From Riptortus pedestris (Eukaryota; Arthropoda; Insecta; Hemiptera; Alydidae): a stretch of 64,000 nt of DNA. The stretch spans positions 40,993,501 through 41,057,500 of the forward strand of contig CM032231.1 of assembly GCA_019009955.1 (NCBI GenBank), given 5' to 3'. Shown piece by piece: positions 58,182-64,000 of this stretch. Below the pieces are notes generated by a model. That model worked only from the letters and a program-made list of their open reading frames with translations. It made no database searches and had not been told where the DNA came from. Each line of letters starts with the position of its first letter. The first letter of the stretch is position 1. The translations under genes and the position numbers were made by a program.

Positions 58182-59045
58182 TTTAAACTAACATAAGGAA
58201 TTTACACGGCATATTTATCAAGTATTTGAATGAAAACATGTCGAATAGATGTAGGAGTAATTATGCATTTTCAGGAATCCATTTTTACACTGTTCATTCT
58301 TTTAATGTATCAATGTTATGAGCTGATTGGTGACGCACATCTCCATTTCTGTCAGTCTCTACGTGACCGCCTCAGTGTTAAGGTCGAATCTTTTAATAAT
58401 GTGTGTAGTACCACTTAAGACCTGTCATAGGGATGCAAAAAATTTCAAGGAAAAATAAATGAGTGGAGAATATTTCACATGTTCATCTTTCGGACTGCTG
58501 CCATTGCACCTTCAACGAACATCATTTGCGGATAACGCTTTGAAACGTAATTGCAAGAATCTGACTGACATTCCTATGACTTTCATTAACTGAGAGACCT
58601 AAAGAAACTTCAAAAGCTTCAATCAGTGTAGACTATCATTCAAGAGCTATTAAACTCAATTGCCTTTTGACACAGACTTATTGGAACGAACTGGTGCTAG
58701 AGTATGGTCTTCAGTGTAGATAATTAAAATAACACTGATAACGAACCTACTGTCAAGTAGCTGCACAAAAAGAATTGGGATTATACTGTCCTTTACAAGC
58801 CAGATATTCTCATCATTAATAAGTAAAATAAATTGGATGTTAACATTAATATATCTGTAGAAAATATTGAGTGTGTTCAAAAAGCTAAAGCACTACGTCC
58901 CTTTTTCTATATACATTTGATGATACCATACCCGTCTTGTGGATTCGAAGAAGGTTTTTGAAATTTGCATCATAAGCACTGAATGGCCCAATGTTTTTAG
59001 GAAATATAATAAAATATATATTTAGTAACCTCATAAATTGAATAT
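58182..59045. other. Unassigned sequence
   Basis: No gene or repeat recognised. Confidence 0.4.
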
Positions 59046-59520
59046 ATACTAGCGGAGCCGGCAGACACATATTTCAAGCGATTAGGATTTTAAATTTAAT
59101 ATTACGTTTAAAACAAAACTACTTTTAATTACACAAAAAACAACTTTTGTTATGTACCAAAAACAAATTGAAAATGAAATATCTCGAATTTTTTATTCAG
59201 GCCTCCCTTATAAACCTGACTCTCGTTCGAACCTAAAACATTTAATATACCGTATAATTAAGGAAGAATTAATAGAATTAATGCTAACTGACATCAATCG
59301 TTAGTGCCCAATAAAATTGTTGGCTCCCACTTTAATTTTTTAGTGTATATCTCTTTTATATGTTGTCATACGATAAAAGTGAATATAACAAAAGTTACTC
59401 TAAATAACAACATAAACTTTTAACCTATGCATATTTGCCAAAAAATCAATACGAAACGAAATATTGCTATTTTTAATTTTAGGCCTCCCTTACAACCCCT
59501 ACTTCTGCTCCATCTGCCGG
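59046..59520 (+). mobile_element. Second copy of the ACTAGC interspersed repeat
   Basis: Begins ACTAGCGGAGCCGGCAGAC and shares with 36733-37615 the words TTCAGGCCTCCCTTA, AAAGTTACTCTAAATAACA, ATATTTGCCAAAAAATCAAT and AACCCCTACTTCTG. The internal block is again present twice (about 59155 and 59443). The GGTTCAGCCG end is missing. Confidence 0.6.
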
Positions 59521-60079
59521 GCTGATGGTAGTAGAAACAGTATCAAAAAGGAAATCTCATTCGGAAATCAATTAAAGAGTTAGTACAAAGAAATTGGGAT
59601 GGGACGAAGACAAAATGAGCGCATGAAGCACACAAAGAAGAAGAAATATACATAAAAAACGAAAGCTATCAAAGAGGTTATAGTTTTTTTTCTCTCTCTC
59701 TCTCTCTCAGAGAATTGGAATTATCTTAAGGAGCCTGAAAGAAACATCCTTCAAAAAGGTCTTTTCTTCTGATCTTAATGCCCTTTGAAGGGGATGAAAA
59801 AGTCAAGCCCGTAAAATAAACCTCTCAGGAGTCATTACTTATTTGAAATGTAATAATAATAATAATATTGGAGTATTATTATAAAAATATCTTTCAGGAC
59901 TCTTGGAAAGCTTGTAAAAAAATAAACAGTACGGGTCTTTAATAATGATAATGACAGTTACCGCAGGGGCAACTGATGTGCGCAGTTGCTGGTGGCTCTA
60001 CGAACCGCCCGGACACAAGTACAGTACACTTCACACACAGTACACTATACACTAATATAAGGCCACTCCCTCCTCTACC
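59521..60079. other. Unassigned, short (TC)n
   Basis: TC run at 59691-59709 and (AAT)n at 59856-59868. 59940-60060 is GC-richer with repeated ACAGTACAC words. No gene seen. Confidence 0.35.
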
Positions 60080-60685
60080 ACCCCCTGTTCCTGGTCTGAT
60101 TTCAGCCATAATTGGCTATGAACTTTAGTGATCAATTAAACGGTAAAATATCGAACATGGTATAGATCAAATAAACATTTTCGAGTAAAGAAGTAAAATC
60201 GTGATTTGATGACATCATCATACAACGCATTTGCGTTTATCTCACAAAGTAAAAGTTCAAGGAGAACAATATTTGGTAATTAGCTTCAAATAAAGTGCTG
60301 CATGATATAACAGCTTATTGGTAATATGACATGAAGTGTATTGATAATATGTAGAAGTGATGGTTTACTGAAGGCAGAAAACTAAAAAATGAAAATGTAT
60401 CTATTAATAATCAAGGTAGTGAAGAAACATATATAACAACTTTGTCATGAGGAATTCTCCCCCTCTAAACCCCCTCGTCTCACCCTTCCGATTTCATCCG
60501 TTAACGAACTTGATCTTTATTTTTACATACAACCTTTAAATATCGAGTTTGGTAACGATCAATCAAAAATGACCCCTAGAGCGTTAACAGACATGGATCT
60601 AATCTCTGTCGTGTCATATTTTTCATAAATCTTGTCGTGAGTACAACCTCAATAGCTGATTTCACTTAAGTGGAATCTGCTAAAA
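60080..60685 (-). mobile_element. AGCAG-family relic, long variant, reverse strand
   Basis: The 5' end is intact-looking: GCTGATTTCACTTAAGTGGA then ATCTGCTAA (60653-60682), preceded by CCTAGAGCGTTAACAGAC and ATCGAGTTTGGTAACGATCA. The (TA)n tract is lost, leaving ATGGATCT. Farther left, GCATTTGCGTTTATCTCAC and AACAATATTTGGTAA match the long-variant block. The 3' terminus is not recognisable. Confidence 0.7.
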
Positions 60686-62424
60686 GGTAGACCAAGAAAT
60701 AATTGGACGAAGAACATGCATTTTCAGTTATGTGAGCCTATTATAAGGTACACATGAGTTTCAAAAACAAATTATACTAGATACCCAATGAAGGAACCTC
60801 TTTACCCGCCCGAAATACCATATATTCGCCCGGAACAGAAGACTGCCCCTTCTACCATATTAATTTTTGCCCAGAGGTTCTGACAGAATACTCCACCTCT
60901 CCAATAAAAAGTGTTTTCATGGAGAAATTAGATAATGACTCAGACAGGCTGAATTTGGGTGAGAATATGGAGATGGAATTTGACAAAATAAAGAATTTGA
61001 GTTTCACAGGTTTTGACAGGTATCGTTGTAAGCTTTTCAAAGAAGTGGTAATCTAATTGTAAAAACTGAAGGGTGGAAGAGATCTCACACAGATTAACCA
61101 CATGAAGGCCTCTTGTGTCCTATCCTGATGAAGGTTTCCGAGGTAGTGTCCTCGCTGTTCCTTGTAGACTACAAGATCCTGGCATATATAATGTATTAGC
61201 AAGACGAATATTCTTAGGCCAAAAGAAGACCTCAGAAAGGCAAGATATGTCTCATGTCATACTCGAGGTGCGTTGGGTAGAGCAAAGCCTACCAGGCCCA
61301 TTCGATGGCTTCAAAGTATCATACAGTTTACTTTAAGAAAATTATTTCCTAAATAATTAAGAAACTTGTACAACTGCAAAGGACTTATACTAATGGTTCC
61401 GACTGGTGAGTGTTGGTCTAAAGGAAGATAATCGAGACATGCCTTGAAGTGTCAGGCTCTTGAAGAAGGTACAAGTTGAAAGAAGAAGTACAGTTGAAAA
61501 GCAAAGGCACTTTAAGGAAAAGTTGACTCAGCGTTCTCAGTGCATTGGAAGCTAAGTTACCCGGCACTCGATTCAAGAGGTTATGGAAGCAAAGAGGTAA
61601 TGTCGGGGAAACATGGCTCTAAATAACCCAACTACCTCTCTGTTCATGGGAATTAATGCGGTAGTAATAGATAGCGGACCATCATTGGAGCCAAAGCTGA
61701 GATGAGCTAAAAAGAACACTACGGTATGGTATTTGCGCGTGCTCAGACAAAGATCAAGCTTGCTGGTCTGTGGCCCAGAGTTCTGAAGACATGTTTTCCT
61801 ACTTTTGATTGACAATTAATTGTTCTAGGTGAGGATAGAAAGCCCTCAGATAGCCTCGGGGTTTACGCTGGGGATGGTGGGGAAGGCCATTATTGACAGA
61901 ATGCGCAGAATCAGTACGAAAAGAAGATTCTGCGATTTACAATTCAGGGGGCGAAAACTTCCCTGCGATCAGGGAAAAAACTTCCTTTATGTCTTTCTGA
62001 TCAAGGTTTGAAATGAAATATCAAAGTAGACCTCGAGGTAGTTTGATAACGGTAGACCGAGAGATAGGGATGAACTCTATTCCACTGTTGCCGGGAAGCG
62101 GTGCTGGCAATCATGTGCATGGGTCAACAGATGCTAATAGATTCACGAATGAAGAAAACTGTCCCACAATGAAGTTTTTTAGCTGCCCTTCGGTACGTCA
62201 CTGCCTATTTCAACCTCTACGACCAATAATAGATGTTACCTCTCGCATCCGAACTCAGGCATGGAACCCAGAATGCTAATAGCTTTAGAACAGCTGAGTT
62301 TACTGTGTATAAGACTGCTATGGCTTGGAGATTCCCGAAGGTACATAGAAAAGCTCAGGGGCGAACATATATGATGCATGAAGCTATTCATTTTTTGATC
62401 ATTGATTTTTCTCTGAAAATGATT
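60686..62424. other. GC-balanced region, origin unknown
   Basis: 61080-62350 is less AT-rich than most of the window and has several 60-90 codon ORFs on both strands. None shows a motif I recognise and none is linked by convincing splice sites. It may be an eroded transposon body or non-coding host DNA. Confidence 0.3.
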
Positions 62425-62522
62425 ATGATTACTCAGGTTAGACATGTGATTTAAAGCGTTGGCTTTAATCCCACATGGCAAACCTAGTATGGCGAGATCG
62501 ATTCCCGTTTTGGCAATGGATT
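62425..62522 (+). repeat. SINE head, + strand
   Basis: Carries AATCCCACATGGCAAACC and GCGAGATCGATTCCCGTTTT (B-box region 62491-62503). The body is missing; an (ATT)n run follows and then an inverted SINE body. Confidence 0.7.
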
Positions 62523-62534
62523 ATTATTATTATT

Positions 62535-62640
62535 TATTATCGTCCACTTTTTGCTAAGGCTGATTGGGACGGTTTATCTACAGGTTACCACCCTTTTCTA
62601 GCCAGGGTGACACTAAAGATTTTATTTAGTGAGTTCCAAA
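62535..62640 (-). repeat. SINE body, reverse strand
   Basis: Contains CTGATTGGGACGG, CTACAGGTTACCACCC, TTTTCTAGCCAGGGTG and TTTAGTGAGTTCC. The tRNA head is absent. With the preceding + head it forms a broken inverted arrangement around (ATT)n. Confidence 0.78.
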
Positions 62641-63928
62641 TTGCCAGAGTAGCCAACAGTAGGCGATAAAACATAATAAGAATAATGTAATATAATTATT
62701 AATTACGAACTTTTCAAACAGTTCAGTAAATAAATCGTTTGAAGTTAGAATAATGTCTAACAGAGCGGCATTGAACAACCAGATTAGGAAAAAAATAACC
62801 TCAAAATTAATTTAAAAAAAAGTTCACTATTTTTGGGTGTTTAAACTATGTAATAGCGTTTAATGGCACCGAGTTTAACTTAAAGCCACTTACAAAGGTT
62901 ATCTAACAGAAAGATTATCCTTCAAAAAATATTTATTAAGCACATAAAGCGCTTTCAGGATCGAATCCCATCCAGCTGAGGAGTACAGCTGAGAGGATAT
63001 GAGGTAAAACATACAATTCCATTGGGTCAGCTTTCCTTCTGATCCTACTACTTCTATAAGAATGTTTCTTCTATAGGATTATTCTCTCTCAAGCCAATTT
63101 TTCGCACGTAACCTAGTGTATCTGTCCTCAATGGTGTTTCATCAGATTTAAACATTCCCACTCCTTCCTTTCTTTTTAAAAGAAGAGACGATTCGTCAGG
63201 ACATAGAAACTTCTTTGTTAAATATGGCTTCATGCAATTTTCTCTAATTCAATCGTCCACTAGAATTCGAAGTGTACATTAAAAAGACTGGACCTATACT
63301 TTAAAAATCGCAAACCTCAGATAACGCACTTTTCGTGAGAAAACATCAGTAACAGTTAATAACTCTTTCAAAAAATCTTTTTCTTCTTTTCTTAATGTTA
63401 TTGATTGTTAACGTGAAGGACAAGGATGCAGTGCTAACATAATTGTATTAGCATTAAAACAAGTAAATCTATCATTTCTTTTATCAAGAAAATTCGTTTA
63501 AGGTATGCTTGAAGAAGGTTGATAGTATTAGTTCGGGGATTCTCTAATCATGTCATCAGGAATATAGGAATGAATATGCACTCTACTACTGTCACTTACA
63601 ATATTCTGACCATATTTGTTTAGTAATTGGAGGCTCAAATTCAAATTTTGCTCGTTAAAACAGAATGATATTTCCAATGGAACGATAAATTGGATCGTTA
63701 TGCCATTTAATGATGGAGACAAGGGAGCGGTGCTTCGTTCCGTGTGTCCAAGCCGGTTTGTTTAGTGTTGATTTAATGCAGATAGAATCCTCTCTGATTA
63801 TTGGCTCTGACGGATTGGGTGCTGTCAAGCGAAAGGTCCAATTTGTCGCGGACATCTGTCAATACCCCCGCTCTTTCAGTTCGAATGACTGCCTGCCATA
63901 TTATCATCGAGTTTGTTTGTGTGTATGT
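62641..63928. other. Unassigned sequence
   Basis: AT-rich to 63520, then a more balanced stretch 63700-63900. Short ORFs lack motifs. Confidence 0.35.
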
Positions 63929-64000
63929 GTGAGAGAGAGAGAGAGTGATGGGGGGAGGGTAGAGAGAGTTCGGGGGGGTGGGTGGAGAGAGAGAGAGAGA
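63929..64000. repeat. (GA)n microsatellite at the right edge
   Basis: Two GA runs separated by G-rich sequence (TGATGGGGGGAGGG, TTCGGGGGGGTGGG). The second runs off the window. Confidence 0.95.

Noticed and set aside
61115..62669. Cluster of 60-88 codon ORFs in a GC-balanced stretch as a host gene
   Set aside because: ORFs lie on both strands, show no recognisable domain, and no convincing exon-intron chain could be built.

Overview
The window looks like gene-poor nuclear DNA of an arthropod, most probably an insect. It is AT-rich, full of (TA)n, (GA)n and (GT)n microsatellites, and crowded with decayed transposable elements. The Helitron at 52-58 kb has the ends and protein type common in insect genomes. 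I found no host protein-coding gene, tRNA or rRNA that I can defend. Almost every recognisable coding stretch is a transposon fossil. The species cannot be told from the sequence.

The most abundant component is one family of non-autonomous elements, at least nine near-complete copies plus about ten relics in both orientations. It is densest at 4.5-13 kb, then 29.7, 31.6, 35.1, 52/58 and 60 kb. Each good copy starts TTAGCAGATTTCCC, has a 20-bp palindrome at its start, a (TA)n microsatellite at a fixed inner position, and ends with an inverted GGGAAATCTGCT followed by a short hairpin and GACGGACTT. This architecture (subterminal inverted repeats, 3' hairpin, inner microsatellite, T-rich sites, no duplicated target) fits Helentron-associated (HINE/DINE-like) rolling-circle elements. 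I call it the 'AGCAG family' below. Short (about 560-750 bp) and long (about 900-955 bp) variants coexist.

A 5.6-kb Helitron (52127-57704) sits inside the (TA)n of one AGCAG copy. Both of its ends are exact, and it carries a Rep-helicase gene with two short introns and about six disabling lesions.

Other residents: a tRNA-derived SINE family (about ten partial copies, two places with inverted pairs); LINE 3' ends and reverse-transcriptase fragments (12.1-13.1, 16.5, 23.6-24.8, 25.5-26.2, 28.8-29.3, 39.2-39.6 kb); a Penelope-like GIY-YIG fragment (50.8-51.5 kb); a Tc1/mariner deletion derivative (33.1-33.7 kb); a hAT deletion derivative (43.2-43.7 kb); a small MITE (4.7-4.9 kb); a long inverted repeat with a nested element and a 58-bp satellite (36.6-38.2 kb); a 36-bp minisatellite element in several copies (40-42 and 46 kb); and a 168-bp tandem repeat at the left edge (0.3-0.9 kb).

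The gaps are mostly AT-rich sequence with no readable feature. A few islands of more balanced composition (about 18.1-18.4, 22.9-23.5, 27.1-27.4, 61-62.4 and 63.7-63.9 kb) could hold conserved non-coding DNA, but nothing seen here proves that.
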